From contig NZ_KB905844.1 of the NCBI RefSeq assembly GCF_000381065.1, forward strand, positions 127,615 to 191,614: a DNA stretch of 64,000 bases, given 5' to 3'. This document shows positions 63,956 to 64,000 of this stretch, piece by piece. The first letter of the stretch is position 1, and every line of letters starts with the position of its first letter. The stretch comes from Propionispira raffinosivorans DSM 20765 (GTDB lineage: Bacteria > Bacillota > Negativicutes > Selenomonadales > Selenomonadaceae). Position numbers and translations under genes: made by a program. Under the pieces are notes generated by a model. That model made no database searches and was not told the origin of the DNA. It worked only from the letters and a program-made list of their open reading frames with translations.

Positions 63956-64000
63956 TTATGCCTTTTGCTTCTTGCTACCCGTAAACGGGTCCACAAACTC
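63956..64000 (-). CDS. 3' end of a possible tnpB gene (partial)
   Basis: Minus-strand codons from the window edge read 'EFVDPFTGSKKQKA' then TAA at 63956-63958. Only 14 codons are visible, so the identity is inferred from the hairpin-rich sequence that follows. The hairpin ACCCG-TAAA-CGGGT (63977-63990) lies within the coding end, as expected when the omega RNA overlaps the gene. Other frames cannot be excluded. Confidence 0.4.
   Translation of the reverse strand, partial: EFVDPFTGSKKQKA

Noticed and set aside
63819..63990. Hairpin series read as a CRISPR array
   Set aside because: The hairpins differ in stem sequence and there are no equal-length repeats and spacers.

Overview
This window looks like chromosome of a low-GC, anaerobic Firmicute that builds type IV pili, most likely a member of the Negativicutes. 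The basis is inference from gene content: PolC-type replicase, FMN and lysine riboswitches, LacI-type sugar control, a PilM/N/O pilus cluster beside aroCKB, FabV-type enoyl reductase, a methionine gamma-lyase family gene beside hflX, and the full rimP-nusA-infB-pnp cluster. No rRNA, tRNA or CRISPR array was recognised. Most genes are housekeeping; the accessory content is one solitary tyrosine recombinase, one phage-type integrase and the end of a probable IS200/IS605-type element.

Layout. 1-2.2 kb: end of a type IV pilus cluster (pilin-like partial gene, a PilM-PilN fusion, PilO). 2.3-5.1 kb: shikimate genes aroC-aroK-aroB. 5.5-10 kb: a sucrose regulon (EIIABC permease, ScrR, sucrose-6-P hydrolase) with ScrR-like operators. 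10.3-11.2 kb: metallo-beta-lactamase-fold enzyme. 11.4-15.5 kb: FMN riboswitch and ribD-ribE-ribBA-ribH, preceded by a relic of a second FMN aptamer. 15.6-19.6 kb: hslO, rpmB, a Rid-like gene, recG. 19.7-24.1 kb: lysine riboswitch with dapB-asd, then RNase J. 24.4-33.6 kb: signalling block with two chemoreceptors (one globin-coupled), YwbE, a secreted esterase, a large hybrid kinase and an overlapping REC-HD-GYP gene. 33.7-36.1 kb: small enzymes and a tyrosine recombinase with a dif-like site just upstream. 36.3-36.45 kb: a candidate stand-alone structured RNA. 36.5-44.3 kb: fabV, a sodium symporter, lexA, methionine gamma-lyase family gene, hflX, a nucleoid-associated protein. 44.5-48.4 kb: envelope proteins of unknown role around an integrase bounded by 23-bp inverted repeats. 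48.4-58.8 kb, minus strand: rimP-nusA-ylxR-ylxQ-infB-rbfA-nrnA-truB-ribF-rpsO-pnp. 59-63.7 kb: a membrane protein and polC. 63.8-64 kb: right end and guide-RNA-like region of a TnpB element.

The points most worth a second look are: a PolC with no 3'-5' exonuclease domain; an HflX with an N-terminal JAMM metalloprotease-like motif set; a PilM half-domain fused to PilN; an integrase gene enclosed by inverted repeats; a tyrosine recombinase next to a dif-like site; and a well-formed promoter-hairpin-terminator unit that appears to encode a small RNA. All domain and family calls were made by reading the sequence, without database searches.
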